A DNA stretch of 64,000 nucleotides from Thioclava nitratireducens (GCF_001940525.2 NZ_CP019437.1:532501-596500); one strand, 5' to 3'; positions 46,339 through 55,806 are shown, counted from the stretch's first letter. Notes: generated by a model not told the origin, from the letters alone. Translations and numbers: made by a program.

Positions 46339-47817
46339 TCAGACCGCGAGACAGATATATTTCATCTCGAGATAGTCCTCGACGCCGTGATGCGACCCCT
46401 CGCGGCCCAGACCGGATTGCTTCACGCCGCCGAAAGGCGCGACTTCGGTCGAGATCAGGCCGGTGTTCACGCCGACGATCCCGTATTCCAGACCCTCCTG
46501 CACGCGGGTGATGCGGCCCACGTCGCGGGCGTAGAAATAGCTCGCGAGGCCGAAGATCGTGTCATTGGCCTTGGCGATCGCCTCCTGCTCGGTCTCGAAC
46601 TTGAAGAGCGGGGCGACCGGGCCGAAGGTCTCCTCATGCGATACCTTGGCCTCCTGCGTGACCCCGGTCAGCACGGTCGGCTGGAAGAAGGTACCGCCCA
46701 TCTCGTGACGCGCGCCGCCGGTGACGATCGAGCCGCCGTGGTCGAGCACGTCCTGAATGTGCTCCTGCACCTTCTTGACCGCGTCCTCGTTGATCAGCGG
46801 ACCGGCCTCTACGCCTTCCTTCAGACCATCGCCCACCTTGAGCTTCTCGACCGCCTTGGCCAGCTTCTCGGCGAAAGCCTCATAGACCCCGGACTGGACG
46901 TAGATGCGGTTGGCGCAGACGCAGGTCTGACCGTTATTGCGGAATTTCGACGCCATCGCGCCTTCGACCGCCGCATCGAGATCTGCGTCGTCGAACACGA
47001 TGAAGGGCGCGTTGCCGCCCAGCTCCATCGAGCATTTCATCACCTGATCCGCCGCTTGACGCAGCAGGATACGTCCCACCTCGGTCGAGCCGGTGAAGGT
47101 CAGCTTGCGCACGGTGTGGTTCTCGCAGAATTCCTTGCCGATATCGGAGGCTTTCGCGGAGGTGATGACCGAGAGGATGCCTTTGGGCAGGCCCGCCCGT
47201 TCACCCAGTACCGCCATCGCCAGCGCCGAGAGCGGCGTCTCCGAGGCCGGGCGGCAGACGAAGCCGCAGCCCACGGCAAGCGCCGGGCCCGCCTTGCGCG
47301 CGATCATCGCGTTGGGAAAGTTCCACGGCGTGATCGAGGCTGCTACCCCGATCGGCTGCTTGATCACGGTGATCCGCTTGTCGCGCTGATGGCCCGGGAT
47401 CGTCTCGCCGTAGACGCGCTTGGCCTCTTCGCCGAACCACTCGATGAAGCCTGCGCCATAGGCGATCTCGCCCTTCGCCTCGGCCAGCGGCTTGCCCATC
47501 TCGGCGGTCAGGATCGCGCCGAGATCGTCCTGGTTCTCCATCATCAGGTCGTACCATTTGCGCATGATCTGCGCGCGTTCCTTGCCGGTGCGCGCCGCCC
47601 AGTCCTTCATCGCCTCGTCGGCGGCAGCGATGGCGCGGGCGGTTTCGGCGCGGCCCAGATCGGGCACGGTGCAGATCACGTCGCCGCGCGCCGGGTTGGT
47701 CACCTCGAAGGTGGTGCCGTCATCGGCATCGACCCATTCGCCCGCGACGAGGGCCTTGGTCACCAGAAGCGAGGGATCCTTGAGGATGGATTTGAGGTCG
47801 GTCTTGTCGTCGAGCAT
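46339..47817 (-). CDS. gabD: Succinate-semialdehyde dehydrogenase (NAD(P)+)
   Basis: A 492-aa aldehyde dehydrogenase that oxidises succinate semialdehyde to succinate in GABA breakdown. Landmarks are ITPWNFPNAMIARKAGPALA (~161-180), FTGSTEVGRILL (~237), the catalytic-Glu motif MELGGNAPFIVFDDAD (~262) and catalytic Cys in NNGQTCVCANR (~292). Cys pair CVC is as in GabD. The C-terminus (FGGVKQSGLGREGSHHGVED, ~465-484) and length match GabD closely. No gabT lies nearby. Confidence 0.92.
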   Translation of the reverse strand: MLDDKTDLKSILKDPSLLVTKALVAGEWVDADDGTTFEVTNPARGDVICTVPDLGRAETARAIAAADEAMKDWAARTGKERAQIMRKWYDLMMENQDDLGAILTAEMGKPLAEAKGEIAYGAGFIEWFGEEAKRVYGETIPGHQRDKRITVIKQPIGVAASITPWNFPNAMIARKAGPALAVGCGFVCRPASETPLSALAMAVLGERAGLPKGILSVITSAKASDIGKEFCENHTVRKLTFTGSTEVGRILLRQAADQVMKCSMELGGNAPFIVFDDADLDAAVEGAMASKFRNNGQTCVCANRIYVQSGVYEAFAEKLAKAVEKLKVGDGLKEGVEAGPLINEDAVKKVQEHIQDVLDHGGSIVTGGARHEMGGTFFQPTVLTGVTQEAKVSHEETFGPVAPLFKFETEQEAIAKANDTIFGLASYFYARDVGRITRVQEGLEYGIVGVNTGLISTEVAPFGGVKQSGLGREGSHHGVEDYLEMKYICLAV

Positions 47818-47850
47818 GATGTCCTCCGAAGGGCTGGATGGGTCGTCCGG

Positions 47851-48861
47851 TCAATGCGCCGGGGTGTGGGATGTTCCGTAACGGCTGCGCCAGCAGGGCT
47901 GCAGATCGCCGGGGTGTTCTTTGGCCTCATAGATGGCGCGGGCGATGGCCCGGGCAAGCACGCAAGACGCCGCATGGCCAAGCTGGAACGGGTCGCGGAC
48001 CGGGTCGTGCAGGGGCTTCTCGCCGGTCGCGGCGGCGAAGATCAGATCGCCGTCCATCGGCGTGTGCGAGGGCACGATGGCCCGCGCCATGCCGTCATGG
48101 GCCGCGGTGGCCATGCGCTGCGCCTGCGCTTGGCTGAGGGCTCCATCGGTCGCGACGATGGCGATGGTGGTGGCCTCGCCCTGGCGTTTCGTCGGTTCGG
48201 GCTCGGTGGCGGGACCGTGCCGGGGCGCTGGACCGAGTCCGCCGAATTCGCCCGCGATTTCCCAAGGCGCGGCCCAGAAATGCGGCCCCTCGCCGACGGT
48301 CGCCGAGCCGAGCGCATTCACTGCTACGAGTGCCCCCACCGTGAAGCCGCTCTCCAGCACGGCCGAGGCAGAGCCAAGTCCGCCCTTCACCGTGCCGGTC
48401 ATCGCCCCGAAGCCCGCCCCGGCGCTGCCGATCTCGAACCGCTCAGAAGCCGCCTGGAGCGCCGCGCGCCCGAGCCCGGGATAGGGCGTGTCGACCCAAC
48501 TCTTGTCGCCACCATTGAGCAGATCGAACAGGATCGCGCCGGGCACGATCGGAACGCGCTGATCGCCCACCGCGAAACCGCGGCCTTGCGCGCGCAGCCC
48601 CGCCATCACCCCATCGCAGGCACCAAGCCCGAAGGCCGAACCGCCCGAGAGCACAAGCGCATCGACCTCCTGCACCAGCTTGTCCGGCGCAAGAAGATCG
48701 GTCTCCCGCGTCCCGGGGGCGCCGCCCATCACCTGCACCGCCGCCGTGAAGGGGCGCTCGCCGACCAGAACGCTCACGCCCGAGCGCAGGCCCGCATCTT
48801 CGGCATTGCCCACGCGCAGCCCGGCGATATCGGTGATCAGATTGTTCGGCCCTGCCTTCAT
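47851..48861 (-). CDS. P1-family peptidase (DmpA-like aminopeptidase/esterase)
   Basis: A 336-aa Ntn-type hydrolase related to L-aminopeptidase D-amidase DmpA. The N-terminal ITDIAGLRVGNAEDA (~8-22), VLSGGSAFGLGACDGVMAGL (~84-103) and the conserved self-processing region GAMTGTVKGGLGSAS (~165-179, the residue after Gly being the likely nucleophile) are present. Substrate unknown. The ATG at 48861 is preceded by AGAGGAAG, sequence contributed by repeat copy R5. It shares its strand with the neighbouring SDR and aldehyde dehydrogenase. Confidence 0.87.
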   Translation of the reverse strand: MKAGPNNLITDIAGLRVGNAEDAGLRSGVSVLVGERPFTAAVQVMGGAPGTRETDLLAPDKLVQEVDALVLSGGSAFGLGACDGVMAGLRAQGRGFAVGDQRVPIVPGAILFDLLNGGDKSWVDTPYPGLGRAALQAASERFEIGSAGAGFGAMTGTVKGGLGSASAVLESGFTVGALVAVNALGSATVGEGPHFWAAPWEIAGEFGGLGPAPRHGPATEPEPTKRQGEATTIAIVATDGALSQAQAQRMATAAHDGMARAIVPSHTPMDGDLIFAAATGEKPLHDPVRDPFQLGHAASCVLARAIARAIYEAKEHPGDLQPCWRSRYGTSHTPAH

Positions 48862-48867
48862 CTTCCT

Positions 48868-48909
48868 CTTGGTCCAAATATCCTGGGGGTTTGGGGGCAA
48901 CGCCCCCAA
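48868..48909 (+). repeat. Intergenic repeat copy R5
   Basis: CTTGGT, CC, AAATATCCTGGGGG and a TTGGGGGC-AAC-GCCCCCAA hairpin at 48891-48909. It lies between the SDR gene (minus) and the P1 peptidase gene (minus), with the CTTGG end touching the latter's ribosome site. Confidence 0.83.
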
Positions 48910-48924
48910 GTCAAACCGCTGTTC

Positions 48925-49665
48925 TCAGATACAGCGCCCGCCATCCACTTCCAGCGCAACGCCGGTGATCATGCTCGCCTCGTCCGAGCACAGGAACAGC
49001 GCTGCATTCGCCATATCTTCGGGGGTCGAAAACCGCCCGAGCGGGATGGTGGAGAGAAACTTCGCACGGATCTCCGGTGTGTCCTCACCCATGAAGCTCT
49101 TCAGGAGCGGGGTCTCTCCGGCGACCGGGTTGATCGCGTTGACCCGCACGCCGGACGGCGCCAGCTCGACCGCCATCGCGCGGGTGGCTGTGATCATCCA
49201 GCCCTTCGAGGCGTTGTACCAACTTAGATTGGGCCGCGGACTAACGCCGGCGGTGGAGGCCACGTTCAGGATCGCGCCCGCGCCGCGCGCCTTCATCTCC
49301 GGCACGATATGGCGCGCCGTCAGGTAGACCGATTTCGCGTTCACCCTCAGGATGCGATCGAATTCCTCCTCGCTCACGTCCTCCATCGGCTTCGGCAGAT
49401 GGGTGGTCCCGGCGTTGTTCACCAGAATGTCGATCTGACCGAAGGCCTCGCGTGCGGCCTCCGCCATGGCAGCAACATCCGCATCGCGGCTGACATCCAC
49501 GGTGCAGGCCACGCCGCCGGTTTCGTCCGCAATGGCCTGTGCGGCCTCCGCGTTGAGATCCGCGACCAGTACACGCGCGCCCTCGGCGGCGAAGCGGCGC
49601 GCGATCCCCGCGCCGAAGCCCGAGCCCGCGCCGGTGACGATCGCGCTTTTGCCTTCCAGTCTCAT
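48925..49665 (-). CDS. Short-chain dehydrogenase/reductase
   Basis: A 246-aa classical SDR. The NAD-binding TGAGSGFGAGIARRF (~11-25), NNAGTTHLPKP (~86) and the catalytic triad in NVASTAGV (Ser ~139) and YNASKGW (Tyr-x3-Lys ~153-157) are present. The end is TGVALEVDGG. Substrate not evident; neighbours are an aldehyde dehydrogenase and a P1 peptidase. AGGAGGAG precedes the ATG at 49665; the frame is open for 120 bases more, but that lies in repeat sequence. Confidence 0.9.
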   Translation of the reverse strand: MRLEGKSAIVTGAGSGFGAGIARRFAAEGARVLVADLNAEAAQAIADETGGVACTVDVSRDADVAAMAEAAREAFGQIDILVNNAGTTHLPKPMEDVSEEEFDRILRVNAKSVYLTARHIVPEMKARGAGAILNVASTAGVSPRPNLSWYNASKGWMITATRAMAVELAPSGVRVNAINPVAGETPLLKSFMGEDTPEIRAKFLSTIPLGRFSTPEDMANAALFLCSDEASMITGVALEVDGGRCI

Positions 49666-49715
49666 CGGTGCTCCTCCTCGGGGCCTACTGTTGTCGCAGG
49701 ACACATCGGGTGCAA

Positions 49716-49831
49716 GGGGGCTCTGCCCCCCGGTCTGCCGGCCCTTTCGCTTGCGCTTCGGGCGTTCGTCGGGGCGTCCTTCCACCGGAAGGCCGCTTAT
49801 CCCGCCTCACCCCCGGGGTATTTCCGCCAAG
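49716..49831 (-). repeat. Intergenic repeat copy R6 (long form, reverse)
   Basis: GGGGGC-TCT-GCCCCC hairpin at 49716-49730, the middle section with CGCTTGCGCTTCGGGCG and CCTTCCACCGGAAGG, then CCCCGGGGTATTTCCGCCAA ending at 49831. It is the reverse counterpart of copy R2, sharing the middle section. It separates the SDR from the aldehyde dehydrogenase. Confidence 0.85.
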
Positions 49832-49840
49832 CCGAAACCC

Positions 49841-51286
49841 TCAGCCATGCCAGGCGGCGACGGTTTTCAGGACGGAGAAGCCATAGAGCGCCTCGAACCC
49901 TTTCTCGCGCCCGTGGCCGGATTTGCCGACGCCACCGAAGGGAAGCTCCACGCCGCCACCTGCGCCATAATTGTTCAGGAAGACCTGTCCCGCGCGCAGG
50001 CGGCGGGCGAGCCGCATCGTGCGCCCGCCATTCTCCGACCAGACAGAGGCGACGAGCCCGTATTCTGTGCCGTTCGCGATGGCGACGGCCTCTTCCTCGT
50101 CCTCGAAGGGGATGACGATCTGCGCCGGGCCGAAGATTTCCTCCTGCGCGAGCCGATGTGCGCCGTGGCCGCCACCGATCAGGGTCGGCGCGACGTAATG
50201 GCCGCCTGCGGGGACGTCCTCGGCGATCCGGCCTTGGGCCGCGATAGTAAGGTCGGCGGCGAGCGCCAGATAGCCCTCGACGATCTCTTTCTGCCGCCCC
50301 GAGATCAGCGGGCCGAGGTCGTGATCGCCAAGCGCGGGTCCCGCGACGAGGCTTCGATAGCGTGCGGCCATCATTTCCAGAACCTCGTCGTAGCGGCTGC
50401 GCTGTACGAGGATGCGCGACGAGGCCGAGCAGGTCTGGCCCGCGTTCTGGATGCCAGCATTCACGAGGAAGGGCAGCGCGCGGTCGAGATCGGCATCGGC
50501 GAAGACGAGCTGCGGGGATTTGCCACCGAGCTCCAGCGTGACGGGCACGACATTGGTGGCCGCCGCAGCTTGGATGCGCTGGCCCACCGCGACCGATCCG
50601 GTGAAGGAGATGTGGTCGATCCCCGGATGGGCCGAGAGCGCGGCGCCGGCTTCTTCGCCCAGACCGGGCACGATATTGAGCGCGCCGGCTGGCATTCCGG
50701 CTTCTTGCGCGATCCGTCCGAAGGCCAGCGCGGTGAGCGAGGCTTCCTCGGCGGGTTTCACGACCGCCGCGTTGCCCATCGCCAGCGCGGCCCCGACCGA
50801 GCGGCCGATGATCTGCATCGGGTAGTTCCACGGCACGATATGCGCAGTCACGCCATGCGGCTCGCGCAGCGTGTAGGCGGTGTAGCCGTTGAGATAGGGG
50901 ATCGTCTCGCCCATCACCTTGTCGGCGGCGCCGCCGTAGAATTCGAGATAGCGCGCGAGCGCCGCCACATCGGCCCGCGCCTGCGTCAGTGGTTTGCCGA
51001 CATCGAGCGCCTCGATCACCGCGAGATCCTCGGCATGGGCCAGCACGAGCCTCGACATCTTCAGCAGGAGCCGCCCGCGTTCCGCCGCGCTCAACTGCCC
51101 CCATTCGCCCGCAAGCGCGGCCTGCGCGGCCTCGACCGCCGCGTCGATCTCCGGCTTCCCGCCCCGGGCGATCTGCGCGATTTCGCGCCCATCGGACGGG
51201 CATTCCACTTGCAGGCGCGCATTGGTCTTGTGCCAGACGCCTCCGATCAGTATCTCCTCGGGATCGAACCAAAGCGGCAAACTCAT
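49841..51286 (-). CDS. Aldehyde dehydrogenase family protein
   Basis: A 481-aa NAD(P)+-dependent aldehyde dehydrogenase. The family signatures are VPWNYPMQIIGRSVGAALA (~140-158), FTGSVAVGQRI (~220), catalytic Glu in LELGGKSPQLVFADAD (~246) and catalytic Cys in NAGQTCSASSR (~278). It differs from gabD and its substrate is unknown. AGGAGG sits eight bases before the ATG at 51286, better than the in-frame start at 51295. It is divergent from the L,D-transpeptidase gene with a palindrome between. Confidence 0.9.
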   Translation of the reverse strand: MSLPLWFDPEEILIGGVWHKTNARLQVECPSDGREIAQIARGGKPEIDAAVEAAQAALAGEWGQLSAAERGRLLLKMSRLVLAHAEDLAVIEALDVGKPLTQARADVAALARYLEFYGGAADKVMGETIPYLNGYTAYTLREPHGVTAHIVPWNYPMQIIGRSVGAALAMGNAAVVKPAEEASLTALAFGRIAQEAGMPAGALNIVPGLGEEAGAALSAHPGIDHISFTGSVAVGQRIQAAAATNVVPVTLELGGKSPQLVFADADLDRALPFLVNAGIQNAGQTCSASSRILVQRSRYDEVLEMMAARYRSLVAGPALGDHDLGPLISGRQKEIVEGYLALAADLTIAAQGRIAEDVPAGGHYVAPTLIGGGHGAHRLAQEEIFGPAQIVIPFEDEEEAVAIANGTEYGLVASVWSENGGRTMRLARRLRAGQVFLNNYGAGGGVELPFGGVGKSGHGREKGFEALYGFSVLKTVAAWHG

Positions 51287-51380
51287 GCGCGGCACCTCCT
51301 CTTGTCACGCGATTTCGCAGCACGCTCCGCTTGCACGCGCGGAAAATCAAGGGGGCAGGAATCTGCCGGAGTCGCTCCGA

Positions 51381-51394
51381 TCACATTCATGTGA
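51381..51394. promoter_or_regulatory. TCACAT-TC-ATGTGA inverted repeat
   Basis: Perfect 6-bp arms with a 2-base spacer, between the divergent aldehyde dehydrogenase and L,D-transpeptidase genes. It could be an operator of either; GTGAGTGTGAGTGG follows as a short direct repeat. Confidence 0.4.
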
Positions 51395-51484
51395 GTGTGA
51401 GTGGAGGGAACTTTCCCCTATCTAGCCCCTTGAATGACGGAACCGGGCAGAAGGCCCACCGAAAAAGAGACAGGAATATTGCAA

Positions 51485-52417
51485 GTGACCGCGAGTTATT
51501 CGACGCTCAAACGCGCGATCCGACCGGCCATGCTCTTCGGGCTGGCTGGCATCTTGGCTGCCTGCGCGAGTGCGCCGGAACAGCGCTACGCGCAACCGAC
51601 CCAGTCGACGAAGGCCGTGCCCTCGGAATATCAGGCGCGCGAAGATGACGGGAAAACCATCCCGGCGATCAACCCGAAGTATTTGGTTGAGCGCAACCGC
51701 CGTCAGATCGTGCCCTATCACGGGCCCGAGGCCGTCGGGACGATCGTCGTCGATCCTTATGCGCGCTTCCTCTACTACATCACCGAGCCGGGCAAGGCAG
51801 AGCGCTACGGCATCGCCGTGGGCCGCGATGGCAAGACTTTCTCGGGCAGCGCCACGATCGAGCGCAAGCAGGAATATCCGAGCTGGACGCCGACCCAGAA
51901 CATGATCCAGGAAGATCCCGACCTCTACGGGCCGCTGAAAGACGGTCTGCCGGGCGGTCTGGACAACCCGCTGGGCGCGCGCGCGCTTTATCTTTACCAG
52001 GGCAACCGCGATACCTATTACCGGATTCACGGCACGATGGACCCGTCCTCGATCGGTCGTGCCACCTCGGCCGGCTGTATCCGCCTCTTCAACCAGGACA
52101 TCATCGACCTGTTTTCGAAAGTGCCGAAGGGCACGCCGGTGAAGGTTCGCAGCCGCGCCGAAAGCCTCGAGATGGAAGGGCCCGTGGTGCAGCTGCATTC
52201 GGGCTACGTGGTCTCCGCCTATAATCAGGTGGCGATCAACGAGGACGAGGCCGCGTGGAAAGCGGGCCGGATTCCCGATCAGAAGAAAGTCGAAGAGGAA
52301 CAGCATCAGGCTTCGGTCGCGATGGCCCAAGAGGTCGGCGGCTCGGGCGAGAATGCCAACTCCACTGTCGATTGCGGCTATTCCGGCACCGGCACCTGTG
52401 TCGATAGCAACAACTGA
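51485..52417 (+). CDS. L,D-transpeptidase (YkuD) lipoprotein
   Basis: A 310-aa envelope enzyme. The N-terminus has a basic start and hydrophobic stretch ending in a lipobox (LAGILAAC), so it is a predicted lipoprotein. The YkuD domain (~85-215) has the catalytic segment with [20 protein letters not shown] split at ~191-210 (His and Cys). Such proteins cross-link peptidoglycan 3-3 or attach proteins to it. The tail is Gln/Glu-rich with two Cys ([10 protein letters not shown]). The GTG at 51485 has AGGA nine bases upstream and gives a normal leader; an ATG at 51434 would add 17 polar residues. Confidence 0.85.
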   Translation: MTASYSTLKRAIRPAMLFGLAGILAACASAPEQRYAQPTQSTKAVPSEYQAREDDGKTIPAINPKYLVERNRRQIVPYHGPEAVGTIVVDPYARFLYYITEPGKAERYGIAVGRDGKTFSGSATIERKQEYPSWTPTQNMIQEDPDLYGPLKDGLPGGLDNPLGARALYLYQGNRDTYYRIHGTMDPSSIGRATSAGCIRLFNQDIIDLFSKVPKGTPVKVRSRAESLEMEGPVVQLHSGYVVSAYNQVAINEDEAAWKAGRIPDQKKVEEEQHQASVAMAQEVGGSGENANSTVDCGYSGTGTCVDSNN

Positions 52418-52444
52418 TCGAACCGATCTTGGACAAGAAATTTG

Positions 52445-52475
52445 CGGCGCGTGGGGCAACCTCGCGCCGTTTTTC
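52445..52475 (+). terminator. Terminator after the L,D-transpeptidase gene
   Basis: CGGCGCG pairs with CGCGCCG around an 11-base loop and is followed by TTTTTC. It ends the L,D-transpeptidase transcript 28 bases after the stop codon. Confidence 0.8.
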
Positions 52476-52611
52476 ATGGGGGCTCGGTCTTTTCGCGAGC
52501 GGGGCAAAATCATGCGCGACACGCCCGATGTCGCAGCGTTTGCGCGTTCACGTCTTTCCTTGCGGGCCGGGTGACGCTAGGACTCGCGCGCAAGCAGATC
52601 AGGAGGATGCC

Positions 52612-53436
52612 ATGAGCGTCACCGGAACCACGCGGCAGAAGATGCCCGCAGATATTCTCGCGATGAAGGGCGGCGCGCCGATCGTTTGCCTGACCGCCTA
52701 CACCACGCCGATTGCGAAGCTGGTCGACAGCCATTGCGATCTCGTGCTGGTCGGCGACTCGGTGGGCATGGTGCTCCACGGACTGCCTTCGACGCTGGGC
52801 GTCACCATGGAAATGATGATCCTCCACGGCAAGGCCGTGGCGCGCGGTCTGTCGAATGCGCTGATGGTGATCGACATGCCCTTCGGCTCCTACGAGGAAA
52901 GCCCGGCGCAGGCGTTCCGCAACGCGTCGCGGCTGATGGCCGAGACCGGCGCGGGGGCGGTGAAGCTCGAAGGTGGGGCGCATATGGCCGAGACCATCGC
53001 TTTCCTGACCGCGCGCGGTATCCCGGTGCAGGCCCATATCGGGCTGACCCCGCAATCGGTGAACACGCTGGGTGGCTACAAGGTGCAGGGCCGCGGCGAC
53101 AGCCGGGCGCGTCTGGTCAAGGATGCGAAGGCGGTTGCCGACGCGGGGGCGTTCTCGGTGGTGCTGGAAAAAGTGCCGCAGGGGCTGGCCGACGAGATCA
53201 CCGCGATGGTCGCTATCCCCACTGTCGGCATCGGCGCGGGCGCCGGCTGCGACGGGCAGGTGCTGGTGGTCGATGACATGCTGGGCCTCTTCACCGATTT
53301 CAAACCGAAATTCGTCAAGCGTTTCGGCCAGCTCGGTCAGGAAGCCGAAGCCGCCGTCGCCGATTACGCAGCCGAAGTACGTGATCGCAGCTTCCCGGCA
53401 GCCGAGCACAGCTTCGCCGACGAGGTGAAGAAATGA
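52612..53436 (+). CDS. panB: 3-methyl-2-oxobutanoate hydroxymethyltransferase
   Basis: A 274-aa enzyme that adds a hydroxymethyl group from methylene-tetrahydrofolate to ketoisovalerate, the first step to pantothenate. PanB landmarks: [14 protein letters not shown] (~25-38), [12 protein letters not shown] (~46-57, metal Asp), DMPFGSY (~86), KLEGG (~117), [10 protein letters not shown] (~141) and [17 protein letters not shown] split at ~200-216. GGAGG sits near the ATG. It overlaps panC by four bases. Confidence 0.96.
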   Translation: MSVTGTTRQKMPADILAMKGGAPIVCLTAYTTPIAKLVDSHCDLVLVGDSVGMVLHGLPSTLGVTMEMMILHGKAVARGLSNALMVIDMPFGSYEESPAQAFRNASRLMAETGAGAVKLEGGAHMAETIAFLTARGIPVQAHIGLTPQSVNTLGGYKVQGRGDSRARLVKDAKAVADAGAFSVVLEKVPQGLADEITAMVAIPTVGIGAGAGCDGQVLVVDDMLGLFTDFKPKFVKRFGQLGQEAEAAVADYAAEVRDRSFPAAEHSFADEVKK

Positions 53437-54272
53437 CGCAGGTGATCCGCAAGGCCGCTGAACTGCGCGACAAGGTGGCGGCGTGGAAGCGCTCGGGGAT
53501 GCTGGTCGGCGTGGTGCCGACGATGGGCGCGCTGCATGACGGCCACCTCAGCCTCGCCCGCGCCGCGCGCAAGCAATCGGACCGCGTGATCGTGACGGTC
53601 TTCGTGAACCCGATGCAGTTCAACAATGCCTCGGATCTCGACAAATACCCGCGCGACGAGGCACAGGATCTGGCGCTTCTGGAAACGGAAGGGGTCGACG
53701 TGCTCTTCGCGCCCGGTGTGGACGAGGTCTATCCCGACGGGTTCTCTACCACCGTGTCCGTGTCGGGTATCACCGAGCCGCTCGAGGGCGCCTTCCGGCC
53801 GGGCCATTTCGATGGCGTGGCGACGGTCTGCTCGAAGCTCTTCGGCATGACGCAGGCGGGGCGCGCATTCTTCGGCGAGAAGGATTGGCAGCAATTGCAG
53901 GTGGTCCAGCAGCTTACCCGCGATCTCAACATGCCGATCCGCATCATCGGCTGCCCGACCATCCGCGAAGAGGACGGTCTGGCAATGTCCTCGCGCAATG
54001 TGCGGCTGACCGCTCGGGAGCGAGCACTGGCGCCGCGTCTGCATAAGGTGATGCAGGAGGCGGCCGCGAAGATCCGCGACGGCGTGCCGGTCGAAGGCGC
54101 GCTCAACGATGCGAAAGCCGAGTTGAAGGAAGCGGGCTTTGGGGAACTCGATTACCTCGAGCTGCGCACGGTCGACGGGCTGAAGCCCGCGGCGGATCTG
54201 TCGCAACCGACGCGGATGCTGGCCGCGATCTGGCTCGGCGATGTGCGTCTGATCGACAATATCGCGGTCTGA
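53433..54272 (+). CDS. panC: Pantothenate synthetase
   Basis: A 279-aa ligase that joins pantoate and beta-alanine with ATP. Motifs are [14 protein letters not shown] (~29-42, HxGH-like), VFVNPMQFN (~57), [20 protein letters not shown] split at ~133-152 and [12 protein letters not shown] (~178-189). Coupled to panB by ATGA. The gene is followed by a repeat hairpin. Confidence 0.96.
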   Translation: MTQVIRKAAELRDKVAAWKRSGMLVGVVPTMGALHDGHLSLARAARKQSDRVIVTVFVNPMQFNNASDLDKYPRDEAQDLALLETEGVDVLFAPGVDEVYPDGFSTTVSVSGITEPLEGAFRPGHFDGVATVCSKLFGMTQAGRAFFGEKDWQQLQVVQQLTRDLNMPIRIIGCPTIREEDGLAMSSRNVRLTARERALAPRLHKVMQEAAAKIRDGVPVEGALNDAKAELKEAGFGELDYLELRTVDGLKPAADLSQPTRMLAAIWLGDVRLIDNIAV

Positions 54273-54280
54273 TATCTCGA

Positions 54281-54330
54281 GGGGGCGCTGCCCCCGCGAC
54301 GACGTCGCCCCCCGGGATACTTGGACAAGC
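54281..54330 (-). repeat. Intergenic repeat copy R7 (reverse orientation)
   Basis: GGGGGC-GCT-GCCCCC hairpin at 54281-54295 directly after panC, then GCGACG-A-CGTCGC and CCCCCGGGATACTTGGACAAG without its last base in reverse. It faces copy R8. Confidence 0.78.
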
Positions 54331-54356
54331 CCGAAAGCCGGGTGATCCTGCTTCGC

Positions 54357-54411
54357 CTTGGTTGAAATATCCCGGGGTGAGACGCGGCACGCGCCGAGGG
54401 GCAGCGCCCCT
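54357..54411 (+). repeat. Intergenic repeat copy R8
   Basis: CTTGGT, TG, AAATATCCCGGGGTGAG and a GGGGC-AGC-GCCCC hairpin at 54398-54410 that reaches the stop codon of the minus-strand M20 gene. With R7 it forms an inverted pair between convergent genes. Confidence 0.83.
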
Positions 54412-55690
54412 ACGAACCCAGCAGTTCCGCCAGAACCAGCGCCATGACCTTCGCGCTGTCGGTCATATCCTCGATGCCGACCCATTCGTCGGGCTGATGG
54501 GCGAGTTCCAGAAGGCCCGGCCCGTAGGCGATGCAATTCTGCAGCCGGCCGATGCGGTCGATGTGTTTCTGGTCATAGGTACCGGGCGAGACGACATACG
54601 CCGCCTCGCGGCCCAGCACAGCCTCGATCGCGGCGGCGGTGGAGCGCACGATAGGCGCGCCCTTGTCGGTCATCGTGGGCTGCACTTCGAACAGGTCGCG
54701 GATTTCGTATCGGAAGCTCGGGCGCTGCGCCCTCACGCGTTCCATCAGGTCTGCAATCTCGGCCTTTACCTCGGCAAGGTCTTCCTCGATCAGAAAGCGG
54801 CGGTCGATTACGATGCGGCAGCGATCGGCGACACAAGGCGTGGGAAGGCCGGTGTAATCGGCCTCCTCTTCCGGCGCGCCGCCATGGATCGAATTGACGT
54901 TCAGCGTCGAGGCCCGCGCGCCTTCGGGGATCACGGGCATCTCGGTATGCTTGCCCAGAAGGAGGGGATAGAGCGTCTCCTCCATCTCGCTCAGAACGGC
55001 GCTCATATGGCGGATCGCGCTGTCGCCGAGGAAGGGCATCGAGCCATGCGCGATGCGGCCGTGGGTTTCGATTTCGGCCCACCAGACGCCGCGATGGCCG
55101 AGGCAGATCTGGTCCTTGTGCAGCGGCTCGGGGATGATGACGTGCTGCACGCGGGCGGAATCGAAGCGGCCTTGCTCGGCCAGATAGGCCACGCCGCCAT
55201 AGCCGCCCGATTCCTCGTCGGCAGTGACGGAAATCTCGATGCTGCCCCTGAAGTCGGGGCAGGTGTCGAGGAAGGCCTCTGCAGCGATCACCGAGGCCGC
55301 CAGCCCGCCCTTCATGTCGCAGGCGCCGCGCCCGTAGATGCGGTCGCCGTCGATCTCGGCGCCGAACGGATCGCGGGTCCAGCCGTGGCCGATCTCGACC
55401 ACGTCGTGATGTGAATTGAAATGCACGCAGTCGCCGGGGCGCGCGCCCTCGAAGCGGGCGACGAGGTTCCAGCGCGGATAGGGCTCGCTGTCGCCGGGCG
55501 CGCCACGGGCGCGGATCATCTCGGTCGCAAACCCGCGTTCGGAGAGACGCTCGGCAAGATATTCGCAGATTTCGCGGTAATTGCGCCCCGGCGGGTTCAG
55601 CGTCGGGATGCGGATCAAGGCCTGCGTCAGCGCGATCAACGCGTCGCGGCGGGCATCAATGGCGGTCTTGAGGCGAGTGGCAAGGTCCAT
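54410..55690 (-). CDS. M20-family deacetylase/deacylase (ArgE/DapE-like)
   Basis: A 426-aa dinuclear zinc hydrolase. Zinc and catalytic residues can be placed: CVHFNSHHDVVEIGHGW (~88, His then Asp), YGRGACDMKGGLAASVIAAE (~118-137, Asp), TADEESGGYGG (~155, Glu-Glu). The last zinc His is in PGTYDQKHIDRIGR (~375). It resembles acetylornithine deacetylase and succinyl-diaminopimelate desuccinylase but also other deacylases, so the substrate is left open. The ATG at 55690 has no strong ribosome site; a longer frame to 55894 is likely non-coding. Confidence 0.85.
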   Translation of the reverse strand: MDLATRLKTAIDARRDALIALTQALIRIPTLNPPGRNYREICEYLAERLSERGFATEMIRARGAPGDSEPYPRWNLVARFEGARPGDCVHFNSHHDVVEIGHGWTRDPFGAEIDGDRIYGRGACDMKGGLAASVIAAEAFLDTCPDFRGSIEISVTADEESGGYGGVAYLAEQGRFDSARVQHVIIPEPLHKDQICLGHRGVWWAEIETHGRIAHGSMPFLGDSAIRHMSAVLSEMEETLYPLLLGKHTEMPVIPEGARASTLNVNSIHGGAPEEEADYTGLPTPCVADRCRIVIDRRFLIEEDLAEVKAEIADLMERVRAQRPSFRYEIRDLFEVQPTMTDKGAPIVRSTAAAIEAVLGREAAYVVSPGTYDQKHIDRIGRLQNCIAYGPGLLELAHQPDEWVGIEDMTDSAKVMALVLAELLGS

Positions 55691-55806
55691 ACCCAAGGCT
55701 AGCGCCGCTCGGCGCGGCGGGCCAAGCGAAAACAGCTGGACTGAAAACACGTGGCTTTCGCGGACGGCGCGCGCTATTGCGGGACAAAATCCTACGGAGG
55801 GACCGG

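Noticed and set aside
46387..49227. Open frame of 946 codons on the plus strand
   Set aside because: It runs antisense through gabD and the P1 peptidase, both with full family motifs. High GC at codon position 3 produces such mirror frames. It shows no domain.
19474..54411. Riboswitches at the repeat hairpins
   Set aside because: The hairpins are simple symmetrical GC stems shared by unrelated genes, not aptamers.
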